Below are positions 27,955 through 37,511 of a DNA stretch of 62,479 nucleotides, in pieces. The notes under the pieces are model-generated. The model saw nothing but the letters and a program-made list of their open reading frames with translations, was not told the DNA's origin and did no database searches. Each line of letters begins with the position of its first letter. Position 1 is the first letter of the stretch. The position numbers and the translations under genes are program-made. The stretch spans positions 1 through 62,479 of the forward strand of contig VBBD01000007.1 of the NCBI GenBank assembly GCA_005882895.1. The letters run 5' to 3'. The DNA is from Candidatus Bathyarchaeota archaeon (lineage in GTDB: Archaea; Thermoproteota; Bathyarchaeia; 40CM-2-53-6).

Positions 27955-28965
27955 ATGAAACTGGTCGCCTACAGCACAAAGAAAGCGCCAACCAAGACTC
28001 GTACTGGGCTGCTGTGGGGAGAATGGATACTAGACATCGATCGAGTTACTAGCGTCGCTAAGAAGCTCAATATTCCCGCTCCACGATCAATTCGAAACCT
28101 ACCAGCAGCGGCCACCATCAAACAGATCTTATCGAGGAACCCCAAACTCCTGGATGACCTTCAATCCGTGTCGTGGCGGATCTTCAACAGAGTCCCGCCT
28201 GAGCACGTTCACCGATTTATGACTCGGACTGAAGATGCCAGGATTAAGACTCCGATTCCAGATCCTCCCACTCTACGAGATTTTTACGCATTCGAAGACC
28301 ACGTCAAGTCGGCCCGAGCGCGACGAGGCCTTCCTATGCCGCAAGAGTGGTACGAGTTTCCCGCCTTCTATTACTCCAACCCGCATGTGATCTATAGTCC
28401 TGAAGACGATCTGCCCTATCCATCCTACACCAAAACCCTCGACTACGAGCTTGAGGTTGCTTGCGTCATCGGACGCGGCGGAATTGACATACCTGAAACG
28501 GAAGCCGAAGCCCACATAGCGGGCTATACTATAATGAACGATTGGAGTGCGCGGGACGTGCAGGTAGGCGAGATGAAAATCGGTCTCGGCCCAGCTAAGG
28601 CCAAGGACTTTGCTACCTCTCTCGGACCCTGGCTCGTCACAGCTGACGAGCTGCAAGACAAGAAGACCGGGCCTGGCAGGTTCAATCTCAAGATGACCGC
28701 CAAAGTCAACAACAAACAACTATCATTGGGAAACATGGGGAAAATGCACTGGACCTTCCCCCAGATGATAGCTCGCGCGTCACAATCCGTTCAGCTTCAA
28801 CCCGGAGAGGTATTTGGATCTGGGACAGTCGGAACAGGGTCGCTCCTGGAGCTCGGACAGGATGTACATCCTTGGCTTAAACCTGGAGATGTCGTGGAGC
28901 TTGAGATCGAAAGACTGGGAGTGTTGAGAAACAAAGTTATACGCCCCGAGAAAAGGTCAGAGTGA
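27955..28965 (+). CDS. Fumarylacetoacetate hydrolase family protein
   Basis: RDFYAFEDHV; YTKTLDYELEVACVIGRGG; NDWSARDVQ; GSGTVGTGS. Confidence 0.93.
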   Translation: MKLVAYSTKKAPTKTRTGLLWGEWILDIDRVTSVAKKLNIPAPRSIRNLPAAATIKQILSRNPKLLDDLQSVSWRIFNRVPPEHVHRFMTRTEDARIKTPIPDPPTLRDFYAFEDHVKSARARRGLPMPQEWYEFPAFYYSNPHVIYSPEDDLPYPSYTKTLDYELEVACVIGRGGIDIPETEAEAHIAGYTIMNDWSARDVQVGEMKIGLGPAKAKDFATSLGPWLVTADELQDKKTGPGRFNLKMTAKVNNKQLSLGNMGKMHWTFPQMIARASQSVQLQPGEVFGSGTVGTGSLLELGQDVHPWLKPGDVVELEIERLGVLRNKVIRPEKRSE

Positions 28966-30137
28966 CCGAATTGCCCAGTTATTACAGCCTCGGCAAACTT
29001 CCAGCCAAGAGGCATACACAGTTCCGAAAGCCGGACGGCTCGTTGTACCAGGAAGAGGTTTTCGGGACAGAAGCATTCTCAGGCGTCTACTCAACCCTCT
29101 ATCACGTCAACCCTCCGACTAGAGTGTCTCACATCAAGAAGCTGAAAGAGCTGGCGATAACTCGCTGGCACCCCGACCTTCACCGTCATCATCACGTCCG
29201 CACCAAGAACTCGGAGCTGGCAAAGGACCCGGTTGAAGGACGCCAGCCCCTCTTCTACAATGATGATGTGTTCGTCTCAACCGTCCGACCCTCCCACGGC
29301 ATGGACTGGTTCTTCAGAAACGCCCAAGGAGACGAGTTATACTTCATCCATGAAGGAAGGGGAAGCTTGGAGTCTGTCTTCGGGATCTTACCCTTCCACG
29401 AGGGGGACTTCGTTATCGTCCCGCGAGGGACCACTTACAGAATAAGCCTCGATGGAAAAGACAATCGGTTCATGATAACCGAATCCGCTGGACCAATCGA
29501 GATTCCCAAACGATACAGAAACGATTACGGCCAGTTGGTAGAACTCGCGCCCTACGCGGACCGAGATTTCCGTCGGCCAGAGAAGCTCGTCCCACACAAC
29601 GACTCAGGAGAATTCGAAGTCCGGGTCAAGATCGACAACTCGTTAATGTCATACGTTTTCGACTACCACCCTATCGACGTTGTTGGATGGGACGGCTATC
29701 TCTACCCTTGGATCTTCAATGTCAGCGATTTCGAGCCCCTAACCGGCCGCGTCCACCAACCGCCACCGATCCATCAGACCTTCGAAGCGCCGGGGTTCGA
29801 CGTGTTATCGTTCGTCCCGCGAAAACTCGACTACCACCCTCAAGCAATACCCGTCCCATACAACCACAGCAACATCGACAGCGACGAGGTCCTCTACTAC
29901 GTCAGCGGAGACTTCAGCAGCCGCCGAGGAATCGAAGTAGGATCCTTCACACTCCACCGGAGAGGCGTACACCACGGACCACAACCAGGAGCCGTCGAAG
30001 CAAGCCTGGGAAAAGACTCTACTAATGAACTGGCAATTATGATCGAGACCAAGAAGCCGTTGAAGGTGACCTCGATCGCTGAGAAGCTGGACGATCCCAA
30101 CTATCCCTTCAGCTGGCAGACACCCGCCAAGAAATAG
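28962..30137 (+). CDS. hgd: Homogentisate 1,2-dioxygenase
   Basis: GDELYFIHEGRGSLESVFGILPFHEGDFVIVPRGTTYRI; SFVPRKLDYHPQAIPVPYNHSNIDSDEVLYYVSGDF; HHGPQPG. Confidence 0.95.
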   Translation: MTELPSYYSLGKLPAKRHTQFRKPDGSLYQEEVFGTEAFSGVYSTLYHVNPPTRVSHIKKLKELAITRWHPDLHRHHHVRTKNSELAKDPVEGRQPLFYNDDVFVSTVRPSHGMDWFFRNAQGDELYFIHEGRGSLESVFGILPFHEGDFVIVPRGTTYRISLDGKDNRFMITESAGPIEIPKRYRNDYGQLVELAPYADRDFRRPEKLVPHNDSGEFEVRVKIDNSLMSYVFDYHPIDVVGWDGYLYPWIFNVSDFEPLTGRVHQPPPIHQTFEAPGFDVLSFVPRKLDYHPQAIPVPYNHSNIDSDEVLYYVSGDFSSRRGIEVGSFTLHRRGVHHGPQPGAVEASLGKDSTNELAIMIETKKPLKVTSIAEKLDDPNYPFSWQTPAKK

Positions 30138-30173
30138 ACTGACGGTATTCTTCCAGACCGGAAGCCGACGCTC

Positions 30174-31280
30174 TTGTCTAGCGCGCAAGTCGTTAGCGGC
30201 GAGTATTCTTACCTGCCCATCGAGAGGGTCCACTTTGGACCCGGGTCAATTGCAAGGTTGGCCGAGGAACTCGACAAAATACGGTCAGACCGTCCGTTCG
30301 TCATAACAGGACAGACCATCGCCGAGAAAACAAGAATAGTAGACGCAGTCGAAAAGGCGTCAGGACGAAAGCTTGTCGGTGTCTTCTCCCGCATAAGACA
30401 GCACGCTCCGATAAGTGACATAAAACAAGCAATCAGTGAAGCACAAAGGGCAAGAGCTGACTCTCTTATCAGCCTTGGAGGCGGTAGCCCTATCGACTCG
30501 ACAAAGATCGCTGTCAAGGAGCTGTCAGAAAACTTCGCTAAACCCATCATTGCTCATCTCGCGATTCCTACAACACTCTCAGCCGCTGAATTCTCACACT
30601 CAGCTGGAATGACAGATGAGACCTCGAAGAGAAAGACCGGGATTCGGGATCCAAGGCTCGTTCCACGCTTCATCTTCCTCGACCCGAAAATCACAGTTGA
30701 TACTCCATCCTGGCTCTGGGCTTGTACCGGAATCCGAAGTCTCGACCATGCAGTCGAATCAGTCTACTCCCCCAAACACCAACCCTACGTTGACACTCTA
30801 GCACTCGAATCTATCAAGCTCCTTTTTCAAAACCTCAAATCTTCCACCAACAACCCGAGGGAGATTGGCCCTCGTCTAGCCTGTCAAATGGCAGCATGGA
30901 TGTCCTTCGCAGGCGTCCAAAGCGTCGGGACCGGATTAAGCCACGCAATAGGCCGCGTGATCGGTTCCACTTGGGACATCCCTCATGGTATCACATCCTG
31001 CTTGACACTTGCCGAGGTAATGAGGCACCAGGCTCGGAAACATCCAGACAGGCTTGCGTTGATTGCTCGGGCAGAAGGACAGGACCCGAAAGGCCTCAGC
31101 AAGAGCAAACAAGCCATGTCCGCACCTGAGCGAGTCGAAGAGTTAGTCAAAGACCTCAGACTGTCCAAAAGGCTCAGCGACTACGGCATCAAGAAGGATG
31201 ATCTCCCATCAATAGCAAAAGAAGCAGCAGGGCCGGAAGAATACTCGATGGCTCTGGAAGTTCTACAAGCGATATTCTAG
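30174..31280 (+). CDS. Iron-containing alcohol dehydrogenase family (maleylacetate reductase-like)
   Basis: DSLISLGGGSPIDSTKIAV; HLAIPTTLSAAEFSHSAGMTD; LSHAIGRVIGSTWDIPHGITSCLTL. Confidence 0.85.
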   Translation: MSSAQVVSGEYSYLPIERVHFGPGSIARLAEELDKIRSDRPFVITGQTIAEKTRIVDAVEKASGRKLVGVFSRIRQHAPISDIKQAISEAQRARADSLISLGGGSPIDSTKIAVKELSENFAKPIIAHLAIPTTLSAAEFSHSAGMTDETSKRKTGIRDPRLVPRFIFLDPKITVDTPSWLWACTGIRSLDHAVESVYSPKHQPYVDTLALESIKLLFQNLKSSTNNPREIGPRLACQMAAWMSFAGVQSVGTGLSHAIGRVIGSTWDIPHGITSCLTLAEVMRHQARKHPDRLALIARAEGQDPKGLSKSKQAMSAPERVEELVKDLRLSKRLSDYGIKKDDLPSIAKEAAGPEEYSMALEVLQAIF

Positions 31281-31290
31281 ACATCATTAG

Positions 31291-32211
31291 GTGAAAGACT
31301 TAACCCAAGAAACTCCGACAACCCAGTCTCGCTCTCACAAGAGATCGGGTTCGGACAAGATGCCAGGGCTAACCGAAAAGCTGCTCTACCGGGTCGCAAA
31401 GCGATGGATAGCGGGATACACCCTCGAAGACGCGATCAGAGTTGCCCACGACGCCAACAATCGAAAGCTCAGAGTAATCCTCAACCGGCTGGGCGAACAC
31501 ACTCCTGACGAGAAGCTGATTCAAGGCTACACAGAAGAGTACCTCAAACTTCTCGACCGGATACAAGAAGAGAAAATAGAGGGCACGATCTCCGTAAAAC
31601 CATCTCAGCTCGGACTTGCCGCAAGTTCTGCCCTCTACAATACGAACCTTCTACGGATCATAGAGAGAGCCGAAACTTATGACGAGTTTGTCTGGATAGA
31701 CATGGAAAACTCACCGTACACCCAAGGGACGCTAAAGACGTACAGGGAAATTCTTCCAGGTCATCGGCAATTGGGAGTCTGTTTGCAGGCAAACATGAAA
31801 CGAACCGAGTCTGATCTCAAAGACCTCATTTCTCGCGGAGGAATAATCCGCTTAGTGAAAGGTGCCTATCCTGAGACCGGAGAGTTGGTTTACAAGAAGA
31901 GAAGCGATGTTGATGCGAACTATGTCAGGCTCATGACCATGCTCTTTGAGGGAGGAGGTCGGTTCGCAATCGGGACCCACGATGGAAAGCTCATTGACAA
32001 GGCAAGAGAACTTTCAAAAGAACAGAAACGAGACTTCGAGTTTCAAATGTTGAAGGGTATCAGGGATGACATCAAGCCAACTTTGATCGAGGAAGGATAC
32101 CGAGTAAGCGAGTACATTCCCTATGGACCAGAATGGTACAACTACAGCAAAAGAAGGATGCGCGAGCGAAAGCGGAACATTCTACTCCTGCTACGATCCA
32201 TTACCGGCTAG
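31291..32211 (+). CDS. Proline dehydrogenase
   Basis: VSVKPSQLGL-type (ISVKPSQLGLAAS), GVCLQANMKRTESDL, IRLVKGAYPE, FEFQMLKGIRDD, YIPYGPEWYNYSKRR. Confidence 0.93.
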   Translation: MKDLTQETPTTQSRSHKRSGSDKMPGLTEKLLYRVAKRWIAGYTLEDAIRVAHDANNRKLRVILNRLGEHTPDEKLIQGYTEEYLKLLDRIQEEKIEGTISVKPSQLGLAASSALYNTNLLRIIERAETYDEFVWIDMENSPYTQGTLKTYREILPGHRQLGVCLQANMKRTESDLKDLISRGGIIRLVKGAYPETGELVYKKRSDVDANYVRLMTMLFEGGGRFAIGTHDGKLIDKARELSKEQKRDFEFQMLKGIRDDIKPTLIEEGYRVSEYIPYGPEWYNYSKRRMRERKRNILLLLRSITG

Positions 32212-32277
32212 ACCAAACCGGGAAAACGGAGCAGAGCTTATCTACAGTTTCAGACTGCCCGCTGAACATTCCGTGAG

Positions 32278-32472
32278 ATGAAGCTGAGAGACGGAGGATT
32301 GGTCGTTACGGATCAAGTGGACAAGAACTTCATCGCTGATCTTCTAGTACTACTCGTCATCCTCGTAGTTGTTGTCGGAGGCTTCGCCTTTCTCCACTCC
32401 CCATCAATCCTTCTCGGCGGAGGACTGGCACTAGTCGTCGCCGTCGCTGCCGAATTTGCCTGGTCTCGTTGA
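32278..32472 (+). CDS. Small 2-TM hypothetical protein
   Basis: Short ORF with two hydrophobic segments; convergent overlap with next gene. Confidence 0.4.
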   Translation: MKLRDGGLVVTDQVDKNFIADLLVLLVILVVVVGGFAFLHSPSILLGGGLALVVAVAAEFAWSR

Positions 32473-33036
32473 CGCTCCCGCGACTCTTGCAGCCCTCTTC
32501 CTAGCCCTTAATCTCCTCGCTTGTCTTTCCCGCTTCTTCTTGGAAACTCTCTCCCGCCTCATTCGGGATCGAAGAGAAACAAAGAGCTTTCTCACTTCCC
32601 CAGCGTAGGAGTCCTTTGGACCTTTAATGTGTCTGTCAGCGAAGACAGCGCAGAAGAGGCCAACCCAAGCGATCCAAAGCGGAGGTCCATAATTGCTCGA
32701 TGCTAGAGCGGGTACCGTGGTCAAAAGGTCGACCAGTCCGAACGTTGTTCCGAATCCAACGAGTTCCTTTCCTAGCCTCAGATGGTTTGCATAGCACAGG
32801 ACGCCACCCAGAAGGATCGTGACTCCCCCGATCTGCACGAGTATTGAGAGAATGCCAGCTAGTACCCAGAATACAGTCACGCCGTTTCCAGAAAGGCTCG
32901 TAAATAGAGCAGCCCACGGGTTCGATGCATTGCCTGGCACTAGGTTCGATAGGACCGGCCTCGTCAAGGTGAGAATAACGCCGGCTACCATGGCAAGGGC
33001 GCTGGAGTATCTGTTGTCGATGTTTACAAATGCCAT
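32431..33036 (-). CDS. Multi-TM hypothetical protein with basic C-terminus
   Basis: Four hydrophobic segments followed by RMRRERVSKKKRERQARRLRARKRAAR. Confidence 0.6.
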   Translation of the reverse strand: MAFVNIDNRYSSALAMVAGVILTLTRPVLSNLVPGNASNPWAALFTSLSGNGVTVFWVLAGILSILVQIGGVTILLGGVLCYANHLRLGKELVGFGTTFGLVDLLTTVPALASSNYGPPLWIAWVGLFCAVFADRHIKGPKDSYAGEVRKLFVSLRSRMRRERVSKKKRERQARRLRARKRAARVAGASTRPGKFGSDGDD

Positions 33037-33091
33037 GGAAGCGTCTCCTCAGTTCCGCTTGGATTCTTCCGCTAAAAGGGTACAGATACCC

Positions 33092-33715
33092 TCACGGGGG
33101 TTGTGCGTGGGTTTTCGTTTTGACCCATTCGATCCGGAGCAACGCGGGCATGTTGTCGCTGAGGATTTGCTCAATACCGGTTCTCAGGCGTTGGATGTCA
33201 AGGCCCTTGAAACTGTCGAGGGCGGCTAGCTTTTTCATAGCTCTTCCAAGAATTGAGACGCAAACGGCCTTTTCGTTTTTCTGGTAATGAACGAGCGCTG
33301 CAGCCGTCAGGATCAGGCCCTGAATGATGTCTCGTTCAACGCCCGTTGCGGGATGCCAGATCTCCTCTAGGACTTCGTGCGCTTCCCAGAATCTCTCCTG
33401 ATTGAACAAATCGATTCCTTCTCGTAGCGTTTCTCGATCCCCTCTCGGTGAGGCACGGGATTCAATGGGTCTGAGAGTTACCACCTTAGAGATCTTGGCT
33501 TCTAGGAGGCTTTTGGATCTGTTGATGTCGGTTTGCTCTGCGAAAAGGTCGAACTCGATCGCGCTCGTGCTTATTCTGAGGTTGCCGATCTTATCTGCGG
33601 AGCCCAACAATTCTCGAATCCTCGCCTGAAGCACCTCGACGTCTCTGGGCGTGTAGCCCTGGCTGTTAGCCAGCCTCACGAGATATCTCATCATTGTCCT
33701 CCCTGTCTCGGACAA
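33092..33715 (-). CDS. DUF309-domain protein
   Basis: GIDLFNQERFWEAHEVLEEIWHPATGVERDIIQGLILTAAALVHYQ signature. Confidence 0.8.
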   Translation of the reverse strand: MSETGRTMMRYLVRLANSQGYTPRDVEVLQARIRELLGSADKIGNLRISTSAIEFDLFAEQTDINRSKSLLEAKISKVVTLRPIESRASPRGDRETLREGIDLFNQERFWEAHEVLEEIWHPATGVERDIIQGLILTAAALVHYQKNEKAVCVSILGRAMKKLAALDSFKGLDIQRLRTGIEQILSDNMPALLRIEWVKTKTHAQPP

Positions 33716-33721
33716 TCCGTA

Positions 33722-34666
33722 CTATGCGAACGCTTGTTCGCGGAGGAACTTGATACGAAGAAGTTCCTCACCTGTTAGCGAAGGTGATTCAGAGGAAGCG
33801 AAGTCCTCATCCACCTGCTCCCGAGTCTTCGTTCCCGGGATCACTGTCGATATGTCTTTGTGGTCTAGGACGAACTTTAGTGCGGCCTGTGCGAGGGTTC
33901 GCTTATTCGATTCCAGGAACCGCAATCGATCGGCTGCCAATGTGAGTTGCGAGATATAGTCGAGAGGAAAGTTGTGCCGAATGTCTCCTTGGGGGAAGGT
34001 GGATTCCGCCTTGAGTTTGCCGGCAAGGAATCCGTTCGCTAATGGTTCTCGAGCGATGATTCCGACATTATTCTTTGTCGCCTCTCGAAAGAGCTGGTTC
34101 TTGGCCTCCTGTCGTAGGATGTTGAATGCGACTTGAATGGCTCCTAGTTCGCCTGCTCTCATTGCCAGAAGCCCTTCTTGAGGATCGTGAATCGAAATCC
34201 CATAGTGCCTGATTTTTCCCGAGGCTTTGAGCCTGTCAAGGATCTTGAAGACCCTACTGTCTTTGATCATTTGGATTGGGGGGTTGTGGAGCTGGTAGAG
34301 GTCAATGTAGTTAGTGCCCAATCGTTCACAGCTTTTCCCTAGGGCAAACTCTAGATAGTCAGAGTTGAAATTCATTCGAGGAGTTCCATGATAAAAGTCA
34401 CCACCTACCTTGGTGGCGATGATGACCTCTGATCGGTGTCCCCTTAGGGCTTGGCCAAGCAGCTCCTCGCTGTGTCCGTGACCGTAGACGTCGGCTGTAT
34501 CGAAGAAGTTGCATCCCAGCTCTAACGCCCTTCCGATCGCTGATAGGGATTGTTTATCGTCGGTAGGCCCGTAACTGTTTCCATGAGCGTTGCCTCCAAT
34601 TGCCCAGGCACCGAAGCCTACTTCGCTGACCTTGAGTACTGTCTTGCCTAGAACTCTGTACTTCAT
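33722..34666 (-). CDS. Aldo/keto reductase
   Basis: VGFGAWAIGGNAHG; CNFFDTADVYGHGHSEELLGQAL; YIDLYQLHNPP; VIPGTKTREQVDED. Confidence 0.94.
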   Translation of the reverse strand: MKYRVLGKTVLKVSEVGFGAWAIGGNAHGNSYGPTDDKQSLSAIGRALELGCNFFDTADVYGHGHSEELLGQALRGHRSEVIIATKVGGDFYHGTPRMNFNSDYLEFALGKSCERLGTNYIDLYQLHNPPIQMIKDSRVFKILDRLKASGKIRHYGISIHDPQEGLLAMRAGELGAIQVAFNILRQEAKNQLFREATKNNVGIIAREPLANGFLAGKLKAESTFPQGDIRHNFPLDYISQLTLAADRLRFLESNKRTLAQAALKFVLDHKDISTVIPGTKTREQVDEDFASSESPSLTGEELLRIKFLREQAFA

Positions 34667-35111
34667 CCGAGCTTTCCTAGAGTGGCACGGTTTGTGGTGA
34701 ATACATTAACCTTGAACGAGTCCGGACAACGAAGGCTGTCCCGTCCCTCCGTGGCTTGACCCGCGACAAGCATTGGGATGCAGCATATCCCTTGGAAGGC
34801 CAATCTGGCCGTCCAAGAACAGACGTGCTTCTCCAATCAATCTTTCCACCTAACTTTCCTTCTTAGCAAATCTTTTTTTTCTGTAACTATTCTTTTTCGG
34901 TAACTAGTCTATGACCCCCGGGGTGGTCGATTTTCCCGCGCCCCGCCCTTCACGAAACACCATTTCTAGACCTGTGAGAGCCTCCGGAATCGGCATAAGG
35001 ACGCTTTGCAGAATCTTTGCCGTGATTGTGCATCGAAGTGCGTCATGCACAGGCTCGGGGGTTACAGTTCGTTGATAGTCTACAAGCGTAGGTTACCTGT
35101 AAGGATGAACT

Positions 35112-35465
35112 TTGGCAGTAAATTCTGCACCAAAGCCTACAGCTGCCTTTGCGCTGTCAGCGCTCGCAGGGCTAATCACCCTGATCAGTGCCTTCATCGC
35201 TACCACAGTCAGCTCCCTGCTGATACCAGGAATCGACTCGACTATGATCCTGGTATGGGGTAGCATCGCAGGCATACTGACGCTCGTCGGATCTTGGCTG
35301 CTGTACAACAACGCGGCTCAGAGGAAAATAGGGTCAATACTCGTGCTCGTCTTCTCGGTAATATCACTGAACTTTGTCGGATTGATCCTAGGCCTCATCG
35401 GAGGATTCCTCGGATACACCTTCAAGGGTGCATCCGTAACCACATCCAACACCTCAGGCCGCTAG
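35112..35465 (+). CDS. Small multi-TM hypothetical protein
   Basis: TTG start; four hydrophobic segments, GLILGLIGGFLGYTFKG. Confidence 0.6.
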   Translation: MAVNSAPKPTAAFALSALAGLITLISAFIATTVSSLLIPGIDSTMILVWGSIAGILTLVGSWLLYNNAAQRKIGSILVLVFSVISLNFVGLILGLIGGFLGYTFKGASVTTSNTSGR

Positions 35466-35582
35466 CCTCAATCCGCCCTAGGCAAAGGGCGGACCCCTTT
35501 CTTTGTCAACAAAAAAACAGCCGCAGACGAGAGACGATTCTATAATCCTTAAATCAGCTACGAGCAGATACCAACCGTAGCC

Positions 35583-36887
35583 TTGACCAGCACGGTCAGC
35601 CTCTCCGTTCTAGACCAATTCGGTGGCAGCAAACTCCTATCACCCGAAAAGATCCGATGGATAAAACCAACACCCCTGCCGACAAAGCCGGTCGAACTCG
35701 CCTTCCGCGAAGCCTTAGCAGCCCCGATAGGCGCGAAACCCTTCGAGAGAGAAAAGTGCTGGAGCCCCGCCATCATCTTCTCCGACTTCACACGAAAACA
35801 CTCACCCTTCATCTCACAACTCATCAACATGATAGAACCAAAAACCGATGATATCAAAATCATCTGCGCCGGAGGAACCCACGTTCCATCCGAGCCAGAC
35901 TTCATCAAGAAAGTAGTCGGGGAAGACATCTACAAACGCTACCAGAAGAACATCAGAGTAAGCTCGGTGAAAAACCCCGCGAGCAAGTACGAGTGGATCG
36001 GAGTCACGAGCAGAGGCACCCCCGTCGAGCTAAACAAGGAACTATTCGATAGAGACCTTCTAATCTCAACCCTCAACGTTCAACCACACTATTTCGCAGG
36101 CTACGAGGGAGGGGCGAAAGCGCTCCTCCCCGGCTGCTCAGGACTCAAGACCATAACCATCAATCACGGATACGTAATCGGAAACCCGAACTGCAGAGAG
36201 CTCGCGATCAAAGGCAACCCCACGAGGGAGGACATGAACGAGGTACCTGGTGTTCTCCGGGAGTTCATGAAGATAGAGCATCGAATCCTCGATTTCGTCC
36301 TCAACCAAGACGGGACACTGGTCAAAGCGGCTTATGGAGATCCCAACCTTGCACACCAACAACTCGCCGAGAACTATTCCCGCAGAGCCCACTCCGTCAC
36401 CTCACGCCCATCAGCCCTTGTTGTCACGGTTGCAGACGGACCCGCCGGAACGAACCTGTACCAGGCCCTCAAGGCCGCAACCTTCGGCGCGGGCCTCGTG
36501 AATCCCTCACACCAGCCCAAGTCCACGGTAATGTTGCTTGCCTCGCTTGAAACGGGAATAGGAGGAGACGCGTTCAAGGCCGAGATGGAAACCTACGGCA
36601 AGATGGAACCCGAGATGGTAATCGAGGACTTGAAGAAGCGAGTTAAGCTTGGAAAGGTCACAGAGGCCTCGCAGAAGCCGAACCGCTTCTCCTTGGACGA
36701 CAAGAAGACAGACTTCATCGTGGTCTCACCTAAAGCGCCTGCCCCAGTTGAAGAGCTCTTGAACAAGACGAGGGTCAAATTCTTCAGATCAATAGACGAC
36801 GCGCTGAGAACCCTCGACCAGAAGCTGTACGAGAAGGATGTTGCGGTGATTCCCTATGGCTCATCCACCGTTCCAGTAGCCTCATAG
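35583..36887 (+). CDS. LarA-like protein (lactate racemase/DUF2088 domain)
   Basis: SPAIIFSDFTRKHSPFI; IICAGGTHVPS; LNVQPHYFAGYEGGAKALLPGCSGLKTITINH. Confidence 0.85.
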   Translation: MTSTVSLSVLDQFGGSKLLSPEKIRWIKPTPLPTKPVELAFREALAAPIGAKPFEREKCWSPAIIFSDFTRKHSPFISQLINMIEPKTDDIKIICAGGTHVPSEPDFIKKVVGEDIYKRYQKNIRVSSVKNPASKYEWIGVTSRGTPVELNKELFDRDLLISTLNVQPHYFAGYEGGAKALLPGCSGLKTITINHGYVIGNPNCRELAIKGNPTREDMNEVPGVLREFMKIEHRILDFVLNQDGTLVKAAYGDPNLAHQQLAENYSRRAHSVTSRPSALVVTVADGPAGTNLYQALKAATFGAGLVNPSHQPKSTVMLLASLETGIGGDAFKAEMETYGKMEPEMVIEDLKKRVKLGKVTEASQKPNRFSLDDKKTDFIVVSPKAPAPVEELLNKTRVKFFRSIDDALRTLDQKLYEKDVAVIPYGSSTVPVAS

Positions 36888-36955
36888 GAAGAGCCCAACC
36901 ACGACAGCGCACTAGACCAACTAGGTTTAACCGCAACCTATCAACCCGATTTTTT

Positions 36956-37390
36956 ATGATCTACACACAACTAGGAACCGACAAGTATGTCATGAGGCTC
37001 GAATCCGGCGATGACATTCTCCAATCCCTCCGACAATTCGCAACGGCGAAGAGGCTGAGCGCTAGTCTACTCGAGGGCGTCGGCTCTCTGAGCAAGGTCA
37101 AGCTCGGCCACTACGACTTCAAGACAAAACAATACAAGTACGAAACATTCGAAGATGATCTGGAAATCCTAAACCTCTCCGGCAACATATCAACCATGAA
37201 CCGCCGGCCCCTCCCTCATGTTCACGTAACCCTCGGCCGAAGGGACTTTTCAGTAATTGGCGGTCATTTGGATGAAGGGTCAGCAGCCAACATGGTAGAG
37301 ATCGGCATATGGAAACTCTCAGGGAAACTGGTAAAGGCTAAGGATGAAGCAATCGGGTTAAATGTGCTACAACTAGCGCGAAGAATATAG
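36956..37390 (+). CDS. PPC/DUF296 domain protein
   Basis: YVMRLESGDDILQSLRQFA; SASLLEGVGSLSKVKLGHYD; PLPHVHVTLGRRDFSVIGGHL. Confidence 0.85.
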   Translation: MIYTQLGTDKYVMRLESGDDILQSLRQFATAKRLSASLLEGVGSLSKVKLGHYDFKTKQYKYETFEDDLEILNLSGNISTMNRRPLPHVHVTLGRRDFSVIGGHLDEGSAANMVEIGIWKLSGKLVKAKDEAIGLNVLQLARRI

Positions 37391-37511
37391 CCAGTTACTC
37401 GTCAGTCTCACTCATCCCGGTTTTGATCCCAGTTTCTTCATAATCGCACCTTCAGGACCACTTAGCCTATTACACGCTCGACACAGTCTCGAACCAAAGA
37501 TAGGTGCCTAA

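Noticed and set aside
32278-32472. Antitoxin/toxin-like small gene
   Set aside because: Translation is simply two hydrophobic helices with no partner or TA motif.
34883-34906. Two GTAACTA direct repeats 17 bp apart near a T-rich tract
   Set aside because: Only 7-bp matches in AT-rich intergenic DNA; could easily be chance.
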